A DNA stretch of 64,000 nucleotides from Pseudoglutamicibacter albus (GTDB lineage: Bacteria; Actinomycetota; Actinomycetes; Actinomycetales; Micrococcaceae): the NCBI RefSeq assembly GCF_031458175.1, contig NZ_JAVDXX010000001.1:496001-560000 (forward strand), read 5' to 3'. The position numbers and the translations under genes are program-made. The number at the start of each line of letters is the position of its first letter. The stretch's first letter is position 1. This document shows positions 53,587 to 61,547 of this stretch, piece after piece. Below the pieces are notes generated by a model, which had not been told where the DNA came from, ran no database searches, and saw nothing but the letters and a program-made list of their open reading frames with translations.

Positions 53587-55329
53587 ATGAACGTCGCTGA
53601 ACAGGTCGCAGCCCTGCTGGCCCAGTTGGGTGTGGGGCACGCTTTCGGTGTGGTGGGTAGCGGTAATTTCGTGGTCACGAACGCGTTGAAAGCCCACGGG
53701 GTCCCGTTCACCGCGGCCCGTCACGAGGGCGGGGCGGCGAACATGGCGGACGCGTATGCCCGTGTTTCGGGCAAGGTTTCGGTGCTGAGCGTGCATCAGG
53801 GCTGTGGGCTGACGAACGCGACCACCGGGATCGGTGAGGCCGCGAAGTCCCGCACCCCGATGATCGTTCTGACCGGTGAGTCCGCGGCGAGCGCTGTGAG
53901 CTCGAACTTCGCGATGGATCAGGATGGGCTAGCGGAGTCGGTGTATGCGGTCTCGGAGCGGCTTCATTCTGCTGAGACGGTGGTGGACGATGTGGTGCGC
54001 GCCTATCGCACGGCGGTCAATGACCGCAGGACGGTGGTTTTGAACCTCCCGTTGGATGTTCAGGTTCAGCCCGCGTACGCTGATCAAGCCGGTCCGGCCC
54101 GCGCTGTTCCAGCCGCTGAGCGTCTACATCGGGCGGAACCTGTGCGGCCTTCGCGGGTGAGCGTTGCCGCGCTCGCGGAGCTGATCATTCAGGCACAGCG
54201 CCCTGTGTTCGTTGCTGGGCGCGGCGCGAAGCACGCAGGTGGTGTGATCTCGCAACTGGCGGAGCATACGGGTGCGCTGTTGGCGACCTCAGCGGTTGTG
54301 AAGGGGCTTTTCAACGGCAAGGATTACAACCTCGGGATCTCCGGGGGATTCTCATCGCCTGTGACGGCCGAGCTCATCAGCAACGCGGATCTCATTGTGG
54401 GGTTCGGGTGCGCGCTGAACATGTGGACCATGCGGCACGGAACCCTGATCAGCCCGGATGCGGCGGTGGTGCAGGTCGATTGTGAAGACGCCGCGCTTGG
54501 GCGGAACAGGCCCATTACGCTCGGGGTGCTCGGCGACACCGCCGAAACCACCGCCGATGTGCTTGAGCACATCCGTGAACAGCACCCGGCACCTCGCACC
54601 GGCTACCGGACGCAAGCCAACCGCGAACTCATCGCTTCCCGCAGCTCGTGGGCGAGCGAACCCTACAGCGACCTGTCCACTGACGGTGACCTATCAACCG
54701 GCAGCGAGCAGGCAGGCGACAGCGGAGAAGTACACGGCAGCGGGGAACTGGCGCGCATCGACCCACGTACGTTGACCATCGAAATCAACAAGATCCTGCC
54801 GGCCGAACGCATCGTGAGCATCGATTCGGGTAACTTCATGGGGTATCCGAGCCAGTTTCTGGATGTTCCGGACGCCGACGGGTTCTGCTTCACGCAGGCT
54901 TTCCAAGCGATCGGGCTGGGGCTGGGCACCGCGATCGGCGCGGCGCTGGCCCGGCCGGACCGGATGCCGGTTCTGGGAACCGGGGATGGTGGATTCCATA
55001 TGGCGATCGCGGAGCTTGAGACAGCGGTCCGGTTGCGGCTTCCGCTTGTGTGCATCGTCTATAACGATGCTGCATACGGAGCCGAGATCCACCACTTCAA
55101 CGCGGACGGTTCAGAACCTGACATGTCCACGGTCACGTTCCCGGATACCGACATCGCGGCGATCGCCCGCGGTTTCGGAGCCGAAGGGGTTACGGTGCGT
55201 AGGGTCCAGGACCTCGCGGCGGTACGCGAATGGCTCGCTAGCGATCCTCAAGCGCCGCTCGTGATTGACGCGAAGATCGCATCGGACTCCGGGGCGTGGT
55301 GGCTCGCGGAAGCCTTCAAAGGCCACTGA
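53587..55329 (+). CDS. Thiamine-diphosphate-dependent enzyme (decarboxylase/acetolactate-synthase family)
   Basis: A 580-residue ThDP enzyme in three domains. The activating Glu lies in RHEGGAANMADAYARVSG (about residue 46), the central domain near 190-330 (PVFVAGRGAKHAGG), and the cofactor motif G-D-G-x(~26)-N occurs as GTGDGGFHMAIAELE and IVYNDAAYG near 480-510. A Gly/Ser/Asp-rich insert sits near 370-395. ATG 53587 is preferred; frames upstream include GTG 53581. It is 118 bases after the cyclase gene. Relatives act on 2-oxo acids; with a ring-opening hydrolase before it, decarboxylation of an aryl 2-oxo acid such as isatinate is possible but unproven. Confidence 0.82.
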   Translation: MNVAEQVAALLAQLGVGHAFGVVGSGNFVVTNALKAHGVPFTAARHEGGAANMADAYARVSGKVSVLSVHQGCGLTNATTGIGEAAKSRTPMIVLTGESAASAVSSNFAMDQDGLAESVYAVSERLHSAETVVDDVVRAYRTAVNDRRTVVLNLPLDVQVQPAYADQAGPARAVPAAERLHRAEPVRPSRVSVAALAELIIQAQRPVFVAGRGAKHAGGVISQLAEHTGALLATSAVVKGLFNGKDYNLGISGGFSSPVTAELISNADLIVGFGCALNMWTMRHGTLISPDAAVVQVDCEDAALGRNRPITLGVLGDTAETTADVLEHIREQHPAPRTGYRTQANRELIASRSSWASEPYSDLSTDGDLSTGSEQAGDSGEVHGSGELARIDPRTLTIEINKILPAERIVSIDSGNFMGYPSQFLDVPDADGFCFTQAFQAIGLGLGTAIGAALARPDRMPVLGTGDGGFHMAIAELETAVRLRLPLVCIVYNDAAYGAEIHHFNADGSEPDMSTVTFPDTDIAAIARGFGAEGVTVRRVQDLAAVREWLASDPQAPLVIDAKIASDSGAWWLAEAFKGH

Positions 55330-55350
55330 GCTACCTCAGCCGCGGTGCTG

Positions 55351-55412
55351 TATAACCCACTGAGTCGTATAACCTACTGAGTTGCATAGCTTGCTGAGCT
55401 ATATAACCTAGC
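55351..55412. repeat. 17-bp tandem repeat before the M16 protease gene
   Basis: Three and a half copies of a TATAACCYACTGAGTYG-like unit starting at 55351, 55368, 55385 and 55402. The A+T-rich unit lies 20-80 bases upstream of the next start codon. Confidence 0.85.
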
Positions 55413-55428
55413 GCGAAAGGATTTCGTT

Positions 55429-56943
55429 GTGCCGATAGATTTGCCGTTGGTCCCGTCCCCTGAACGTCTTGAGCAGACGCTGCGGCAGGATGAGGACGGC
55501 TCGGTGGTTCGCCGCACGGTTTTGCCTTCAGGGGTTCGGATTCTGACGGAGCACATGCCGGCGGCACTTTCGGCTTCGGTGGGTTTCTGGGTGGGCGTGG
55601 GTTCCCGTGATGAGGCTGAAGGCCAATACGGTTCCACACACTTCTTGGAACACCTGTTGTTCAAGGGCACCCCGACCCGTTCGGCCTTCGATATTTCCTT
55701 GGCTTTTGACCGCGTGGGTGGGGAAGCGAATGCCGCAACCACCAAGGAGACCACGTGCTATCACGCCCGCGTTTTGGGTGAGGACCTGCCGATGGCGATC
55801 GAGGTCATCTCTGACATGGTGACCCAGCCCCTCCTGGACCACGAAGAAGCCGAACGGGAGCGCGGGGTCATCTTGGATGAGCTTGCGATGGATGCCGATG
55901 ACCCGCTCTCGATGGCCCACGAGCAGTTCTCTCGGCTCATCTTTGGCGAGCATCCATTGGCCCGCCCCGTAGGCGGTACGCGTGCCGAGATCCGCGAACT
56001 CAAGGTTGCAGAGTTCCGTGACCACTACAACAAGTATTACTCCCCGGAAACGCTCGTGATCACGGCGGCGGGCGCGGTAGAGCACGATGAGGTGGTTCGG
56101 TTGGTTACCCAGGCCCTCAAAGACGGCGGCTGGGATCTAGAGACCGAACGCACGCCGATGCCGCGCCGCACCGGCGTGTACGGGGTAGAAGTGGACGCGC
56201 AGGCCCTGGCAACCCACGACGGTATCCCTGAGCCTGTTGAGGAGCTACGGGCAATGCCCGGCTCCCAGTCCGGTGTTTTCCGCATCTATAAAGACATCGA
56301 ACAAGCCCAAGTGTTCCTGGGCGTTCCGGGCCTGCCCTCGGATTCAGAGAACCGCTTTGCGCTCTCGATCCTCTCCACGGTGCTAGGTGGGGGAATGTCC
56401 TCACGCCTCTTCCAGGAAGTGCGTGAACGCCGCGGACTCGCGTACTCAACGTTCGCGATGACCGCCGGCTATTCAGACACCGGGTTCTTCTCACTGTATG
56501 CCGGATGCGCGCCCGAAGACGCCGAAACCACGCTCACGGTCTTAGGGGAGCAGTTCGACCTCATCGCCGCTGCCGGCATCACCGAGGACGAACTCGACTG
56601 GGCAGTCGGCTCACTCGCCGGCCAATCCGTGTTGACCGGCGAGGACCACGGGCCACGCATGTCACGCCTAGCAGGAGCTGAACTCATGACCGGCCACTAC
56701 GTAACCCTCGAAGAAACACTCGAGAAACTGCGGGCCGTAACCATCGATGAGGTCAAGGCGCTCGCCGCCCGTCTAGCCGCGCAACCGCGAACCGCCGTGA
56801 TCCTCGCGCCCGAGGCTTTCATCGGCCAGGCCGGTGATCTAACTGAGCCCGGTGACGCCACTGCGCCCGGTTACGTCACTGAGCCTGATTACGTAACTGA
56901 GCCTGATTACGTAACGAGGGCCAGCGGCGCCGCCACCCGGTAA
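55429..56943 (+). CDS. M16-family (pitrilysin-like) zinc peptidase
   Basis: 504 residues. The inverted zinc motif HxxEH is HFLEH (H71, E74, H75), with the third ligand Glu in EEAERERGVILDEL about 75 residues later. The second, non-catalytic M16 domain carries GLPSDSENRFALSILSTVLGGGMSSRLFQEVRERRGLAY with the R-x-x-x-x-x-x-Y pair that helps substrate binding. The last 35 residues are a repeat-built tail (EPGDATAPGYVTEPDYVTEP; 18-bp DNA repeats). GTG 55429 follows AAAGGA by seven bases. In related genomes this gene follows pnp directly; here the cyclase cassette lies between. Confidence 0.92.
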   Translation: MPIDLPLVPSPERLEQTLRQDEDGSVVRRTVLPSGVRILTEHMPAALSASVGFWVGVGSRDEAEGQYGSTHFLEHLLFKGTPTRSAFDISLAFDRVGGEANAATTKETTCYHARVLGEDLPMAIEVISDMVTQPLLDHEEAERERGVILDELAMDADDPLSMAHEQFSRLIFGEHPLARPVGGTRAEIRELKVAEFRDHYNKYYSPETLVITAAGAVEHDEVVRLVTQALKDGGWDLETERTPMPRRTGVYGVEVDAQALATHDGIPEPVEELRAMPGSQSGVFRIYKDIEQAQVFLGVPGLPSDSENRFALSILSTVLGGGMSSRLFQEVRERRGLAYSTFAMTAGYSDTGFFSLYAGCAPEDAETTLTVLGEQFDLIAAAGITEDELDWAVGSLAGQSVLTGEDHGPRMSRLAGAELMTGHYVTLEETLEKLRAVTIDEVKALAARLAAQPRTAVILAPEAFIGQAGDLTEPGDATAPGYVTEPDYVTEPDYVTRASGAATR

Positions 56944-57010
56944 CCTTAACGGCAACTGCGCTTTACAACTGCAGAATTAGGTTTCACGGGCAACCGTGTC
57001 AGGAGGAATT

Positions 57011-57505
57011 GTGGCTGAAAAGAACATGGCGAACGTCGAGAGCTTCGAGCTTGACCACACCGCGGTCAAGGCTCCCTATGTACGTCTCATCGCGGTAGAG
57101 CACGGTCCTGAAGGCAACGGAACCATCTCCAACTTCGACCTGCGTTTGCTGCAACCCAACCACGAGGCGATCGACACCGCTGGCCTACACACCATCGAAC
57201 ACCTCCTGGCGGGCCTGCTACGCACCCGGTTGGATGGGATCATCGACTGCTCTCCATTCGGATGCCGCACCGGCTTCCACCTCATCACGTGGGACACCCC
57301 CAGCATCGAGGAAGTGGCCCGCGCGCTCAAGTCCTCACTTGAAGCGATCCGCGACACCGTCGAATGGGAAGACGTCCCAGGCACCACCGAAGTCTCGTGC
57401 GGTAACTTCAAAGACCACTCGCTGCACTCAGCGAAGGCCTGGGCAGAACGCATCCTGCGCGATGACTTCTCACTCGACCCATTCGACCGCAGGGCCACGG
57501 TTTAG
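57011..57505 (+). CDS. luxS: S-ribosylhomocysteine lyase
   Basis: Cleaves S-ribosylhomocysteine to homocysteine and DPD, the precursor of autoinducer 2, closing the activated-methyl cycle. 164 residues from GTG 57011, which follows AGGAGG by four bases; GTG 56996 and ATG 57026 are alternatives. All active-site parts are present: HTIEH (H60, H64), the catalytic Cys in GCRTGFH (C85), and the third metal ligand in SCGNFKDHS. It stands between the M16 protease and dapB. Whether AI-2 is used as a signal cannot be told; no lsr-type genes are in the window. Confidence 0.95.
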   Translation: MAEKNMANVESFELDHTAVKAPYVRLIAVEHGPEGNGTISNFDLRLLQPNHEAIDTAGLHTIEHLLAGLLRTRLDGIIDCSPFGCRTGFHLITWDTPSIEEVARALKSSLEAIRDTVEWEDVPGTTEVSCGNFKDHSLHSAKAWAERILRDDFSLDPFDRRATV

Positions 57506-57527
57506 GAACGGCACGGTTTAGAAACGG
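57496..57527. repeat. 16-bp tandem duplication spanning the luxS stop codon
   Basis: CACGGTTTAGGAACGG (57496-57511) and CACGGTTTAGAAACGG (57512-57527). The TAG stop at 57503-57505 lies in the first copy. Confidence 0.9.
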
Positions 57528-57586
57528 CACAGTTCAAATACCGCATCGCATCAGAACACTAAAACCTCACTTTGGAGCAGCACATC

Positions 57587-58360
57587 GTGACTGACACGCA
57601 GACCACCTCGCCTCTCCGCGTAGCCGTGATCGGCGCCCGCGGGCGCATGGGATCCCAAGCCGTTGAGGCCATCGGGAACGCACCGGATATGGAGGCGGTC
57701 GCACAGATCGGGCGAGGGGACTCGCTGGATGCGATGCTCGAGGCAAACGCGACCCACATGGTGGATCTGTCCGTTCCATCAGCGACTGCCGATAACGTCG
57801 CGTTCGCTATCGAACACGGGATTCACGCGGTTGTTGGCGCTACCGGCTGGGATGCCGACCGCCTCGCCGCAGTGCGCACCCAGCTTGAAGATCAGCCGGA
57901 GGTTGGGGTTTTGATCGCCCCTAACTTCGCGCTCGGTGCCGTGCTTGCCGCACAGTTCGCCGCTCAAGCGGCACCGTATTTCGAATCGGTCGAAGTGATC
58001 GAGATGCATCACCCAGATAAGGTCGACGCGCCCTCCGGCACCGCGGACCGCACGGCCCGCATGATCGCCCAAGCGCGTGCTGAAGCCGGACGGACGCCAA
58101 GCCCCGATGCAACAGAAACCGATCCGCACGGAGCGCGTGGCGCCATGGTTGACGACGTTCATGTCCACGCGGTGCGCCTACGCGGCCTCGTGGCTCATCA
58201 AGAGGTGCTACTGGGCGGTGAAGGCGAGATGCTCACGATCCGCCACGACTCTTTCGACCGTGTCTCCTTCATGTCCGGGGTCCTGCTCGGCTTGCGCACC
58301 GTCGCGCAACGGCCCGGGCTGACCCACGGGCTGGAAGGCTACCTCGACCTCGGCGCATAG
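57587..58360 (+). CDS. dapB: 4-hydroxy-tetrahydrodipicolinate reductase
   Basis: The second diaminopimelate/lysine-specific enzyme, reducing HTPA with NAD(P)H. 257 residues. Marks are the dinucleotide motif VIGARGRMGSQAVEAI at the N-terminus, the catalytic HH-x-x-K segment EMHHPDKVDAPSGTADRTA near 145, and the C-terminal DRVSFMSGVLLGLR. GTG 57587 follows GGAG by nine bases; a TTG 15 bases upstream is in frame. dapA lies 0.5 kb downstream, separated only by a small membrane protein gene; no thyX is found between, unlike in many relatives. Confidence 0.95.
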   Translation: MTDTQTTSPLRVAVIGARGRMGSQAVEAIGNAPDMEAVAQIGRGDSLDAMLEANATHMVDLSVPSATADNVAFAIEHGIHAVVGATGWDADRLAAVRTQLEDQPEVGVLIAPNFALGAVLAAQFAAQAAPYFESVEVIEMHHPDKVDAPSGTADRTARMIAQARAEAGRTPSPDATETDPHGARGAMVDDVHVHAVRLRGLVAHQEVLLGGEGEMLTIRHDSFDRVSFMSGVLLGLRTVAQRPGLTHGLEGYLDLGA

Positions 58361-58381
58361 AGGCAGGTACAGCGCAACACT

Positions 58382-58840
58382 ATGAAAGCGAAAATCTTCA
58401 CCGGCATCATCCTGGCCGTCTACATCATCTATCTCATCGCGTTCTTCGGGTCCGTGGTGAGGTTGTGGCAGACCGGCGAGCCGATCGGGATCGCGCTGGG
58501 TGCCGCGATCCTCGTGGTCCCGCTCATCGGCGTGTGGATCCTTGTACGCGAGGTCACGTTCGGCGCCACGACTGAGGCCATGGCCAAAGAACTAGAAGAA
58601 CAAGGCCTACTGCCACGCGATGACTTGCCGCGCATGCCGTCGGGACGCATCGTTAAAGAAGCTGCAGACGAAGACTTCAAGAAATACGCGGCAGAAGCCA
58701 AAGAACATCCTGAGAGGTGGCAGTCCTGGCATCGGCTCGCGCTCGCATACGACGCGGCGGGGGACCGCCGGCGTGCCCGCGAATCCATGCGCACCGCCAT
58801 ATCGCTTCGTAAACAAGCCCGAAACAGCACAGACAGGTAA
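58382..58840 (+). CDS. Membrane protein with TPR-like C-terminus
   Basis: 152 residues. Two hydrophobic helices at about 6-28 and 37-60 are followed by a cytoplasmic part of 90 residues. Its end, KEHPERWQSWHRLALAYDAAGDRRRARESMRTAISLRKQ, reads as one tetratricopeptide-type helix pair. It is 21 bases after dapB and 10 bases before dapA, so it is in the same transcript. Related Micrococcaceae carry a similar gene in this place as far as I recall; its role is unknown. Confidence 0.75.
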   Translation: MKAKIFTGIILAVYIIYLIAFFGSVVRLWQTGEPIGIALGAAILVVPLIGVWILVREVTFGATTEAMAKELEEQGLLPRDDLPRMPSGRIVKEAADEDFKKYAAEAKEHPERWQSWHRLALAYDAAGDRRRARESMRTAISLRKQARNSTDR

Positions 58841-58850
58841 CCTGGGAACC

Positions 58851-59753
58851 ATGGCACTTCACACTGATCGTCCACGCTTCGGAACACTGCTGACCGCAAT
58901 GGTGACGCCCTTCAAGGCCACCGGTGAGCTCGACCTTGACGCCGCGCGCGCCCTGGCCCGAAAGCTTGTTGACGACGGCTGTGACGGGCTGGTCGTGACC
59001 GGAACCACGGGCGAAACTTCGACATTGACTGACGAAGAGAACGTCGAAATGTTCAAGGCAGTCGTCGAGGAAGTCGGGGACCGCGCCGCTGTCGTGGCGG
59101 GCACCGGAACCAACGACACCCGCCACTCGATCAACCTCTCCCGCATGGCGAAAGAGGTCGGCGTTGACGGGCTGCTGCTGGTGACCCCGTACTACAACAA
59201 GCCATCCCAGGCAGGCATCCAAGCCCACTTCGAAGCCATCGCCGATGCGGTAGACCTACCCGTGATGCTCTATGACATCCCAGGCCGCTCCGTGAAACCC
59301 ATCGAGACCGAAACGATCGTAGCGCTGGCCAAGCACCCCAACATCGTGGCCCTCAAAGACGCCAAGGGCGACCTCATGGAGACCACCAAGGTCATCGCCC
59401 GCACCGACCTTGACATCTACTCGGGTGAAGACGGGCTGACGTTGCCGTTGCTGGCGATCGGTGCGATCGGGCTTGTGTCCGTGACCGCGCACATCGCGGC
59501 TGCGCAATACCGCACCATGATCGACGCGGTCGCCAACGGTGATCTTGCGACCGCACGCAAAGCCCACGCGGACATCGACCCGCTCCAGCGTGGCATCATG
59601 AGCCATCTCCAAGGAGCCGTGGCATCGAAAACAGTTCTTCAGCGGCAGGGTGTCCTGCCGAGCGCTCACGTCCGCCTCCCACTCGTGGAGCCTACGGATG
59701 CTGAGCTCGCCCCCGTACTCGCAGACCTCGCGGAGGGCGGTCTACATCTATAG
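58851..59753 (+). CDS. dapA: 4-hydroxy-tetrahydrodipicolinate synthase
   Basis: Condenses pyruvate and aspartate semialdehyde to HTPA, the first diaminopimelate-branch step. 300 residues, TIM barrel. Marks are VVTGTTGETSTL near 45-56, LLVTPYYNKPSQAG with the catalytic Tyr near 110-123, and the Schiff-base Lys in IVALKDAKGDL near 165-175. ATG 58851 is chosen from the family N-terminus (HTDRPRFGTLLTAMVTPF); the frame is open upstream within the preceding gene. The Shine-Dalgarno is weak, so coupling to the upstream gene is likely. Confidence 0.96.
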   Translation: MALHTDRPRFGTLLTAMVTPFKATGELDLDAARALARKLVDDGCDGLVVTGTTGETSTLTDEENVEMFKAVVEEVGDRAAVVAGTGTNDTRHSINLSRMAKEVGVDGLLLVTPYYNKPSQAGIQAHFEAIADAVDLPVMLYDIPGRSVKPIETETIVALAKHPNIVALKDAKGDLMETTKVIARTDLDIYSGEDGLTLPLLAIGAIGLVSVTAHIAAAQYRTMIDAVANGDLATARKAHADIDPLQRGIMSHLQGAVASKTVLQRQGVLPSAHVRLPLVEPTDAELAPVLADLAEGGLHL

Positions 59754-59770
59754 AAAGGCTTATCAACAGG

Positions 59771-61480
59771 ATGACTGACACACCGACCATCGCGTTCGAC
59801 GTCGACCGGAAGGTCTCAGCACCGCCTCAACTACCTAACGGAACACTTCGCGTCTACCCACTCGGTGGGGTTGGCGAAGTGGGTCGTAACATGACCGTCT
59901 ATGAAATGGACGGCAAGCTACTCATTGTTGACTGTGGGGTGCTCTTCCCGGAAGAAGAACAGCCGGGTGTGGATCTGATCCTGCCTGACATGTCCCATAT
60001 TGAGGACCGTCTCGACGACGTGGTCGCCGTGGTCATCACTCACGGTCACGAAGACCACATCGGTGCTGTCCCGTACCTGTTGCGCCTCAAGCAAGACATC
60101 CCGTTGGTGGCTTCGCAGCTCACACTCGCACTCGTTGAAGCGAAGCTGCAGGAACACCGCATCAAACCGTTCACGTTGCAGATCCGTGAGGGCGATGTCG
60201 AGCAGTTCGGGCCTTTCGAGGTCGAGTTCGCGGCCGTGAACCACTCGATCCCGGATTCGATGGCGGTGCTGGTGCGTACCAAGGCCGGTAACGTGTTCCA
60301 GACCGGTGACTTCAAGATGGACCCGTTGCCGCTCGATGGGCGTGTGACTGACCTGCGGGCCTTCGGACGTTGGGGTGAAGAGGGTGTGGACCTCATGGTC
60401 CCTGACTCAACCAACGCGGAAGTCCCGGGGTATACCCCAACTGAACGCAACATTCAGCCGGTGCTGGATAACGCGATCGCCAAAGCCGATCAGCGCGTGA
60501 TCGTCGCCTCTTTCGCATCGCACGTGCACCGCGTCCAGCAGGTTGTCAACGCCGCCGCGAAGGCCGGCCGCAAGCTGTGCCTGGTGGGGCGTTCGATGGT
60601 GCGGAACATGACGATCGCATCCAAGCTGGGATACCTCGATATCCCCGAAGGGATGCTAGTCGATTTCAAGAACGTGGATAAGATCCCGGACCACCAGATC
60701 GTGCTGATGTGCACCGGTTCCCAGGGCGAACCGATGGCGGCGCTGTCCCGCATGGCCAGCGGGGATCACAAGATCTCACTGGACTCCGGGGACACCGTGA
60801 TCCTCGCGTCCTCTTTGATCCCAGGTAACGAGACTTCGGTCTTCCGCCTCATGAACGCCTTGCAGTATCGCGGGATCAACGTGATCCACAAAGGCAACGC
60901 GAATGTGCACGTATCCGGCCACGCCTACGCCGGTGAACTCCTGACGGTCTACAACGTGGTTCAGCCGCGCCACGTGATGCCAGTCCACGGCGAGCCGAAG
61001 CATCAGCTCGCTAACGCGAAACTCGCTCACGCCACGGGTGTCCCGGTAGAGAACCTGTTGCTGGCGAACAACGGAACGGTCGTTGACATTACCGATGGCG
61101 TTCCAAGCATCACGGGTCAGCTTGATGTCAGCTACGTATATGTGGACGGGACGCACGTGGGCATGGTCACCGAAGACGACCTCAAGGACCGCATGGTCTT
61201 GTCCAAGGAAGGCTTCGTCTCCGTCATCAGCGTTGTGGACCGTAAGACCCAGAAGATCATCCAGGGCCCAGACATCGTGGTCCGCGGTGTTGCTGAGACC
61301 GCGAAAACGTTCGAGGTCATCAAACCGAAGATTGCATCCGCGCTGGAAGAAGCGATGCGGGATAAGCCGGATCACACCCAGCATCAGCTGCAGCAGGTCG
61401 TGCGGCGTGTGATCGGTTCCTGGGTTGGGCGTAAGCTACGCCGCCGTCCGATGATCGTGCCCGTGGTCGTCGAAGTATAG
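59771..61480 (+). CDS. rnj: Ribonuclease J
   Basis: A 569-residue metallo-beta-lactamase/beta-CASP ribonuclease with 5'-3' exo- and endonuclease activity in mRNA decay and rRNA processing. Marks are the H-x-H-x-D-H motif THGHEDHIGAVPYL near 81-90, later metal ligands in AAVNHSIPDS and TGDFKMD, the beta-CASP segment MCTGSQGEPMAALSRMA near 315, and HVSGHAYAGELL near 380. It lies 17 bases after dapA, the conserved dapA-rnj pair. Confidence 0.97.
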   Translation: MTDTPTIAFDVDRKVSAPPQLPNGTLRVYPLGGVGEVGRNMTVYEMDGKLLIVDCGVLFPEEEQPGVDLILPDMSHIEDRLDDVVAVVITHGHEDHIGAVPYLLRLKQDIPLVASQLTLALVEAKLQEHRIKPFTLQIREGDVEQFGPFEVEFAAVNHSIPDSMAVLVRTKAGNVFQTGDFKMDPLPLDGRVTDLRAFGRWGEEGVDLMVPDSTNAEVPGYTPTERNIQPVLDNAIAKADQRVIVASFASHVHRVQQVVNAAAKAGRKLCLVGRSMVRNMTIASKLGYLDIPEGMLVDFKNVDKIPDHQIVLMCTGSQGEPMAALSRMASGDHKISLDSGDTVILASSLIPGNETSVFRLMNALQYRGINVIHKGNANVHVSGHAYAGELLTVYNVVQPRHVMPVHGEPKHQLANAKLAHATGVPVENLLLANNGTVVDITDGVPSITGQLDVSYVYVDGTHVGMVTEDDLKDRMVLSKEGFVSVISVVDRKTQKIIQGPDIVVRGVAETAKTFEVIKPKIASALEEAMRDKPDHTQHQLQQVVRRVIGSWVGRKLRRRPMIVPVVVEV

Positions 61481-61547
61481 GCGCTGCTTAGGCCGGTAAC
61501 GGTGTCGGTTGCCTCTCTTGTAGCGCCTGCGGCGTATCCTGGAACCT

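Noticed and set aside
56944-57010. SAM or SAH riboswitch before luxS
   Set aside because: The space is only 67 bases and shows no matching structure.
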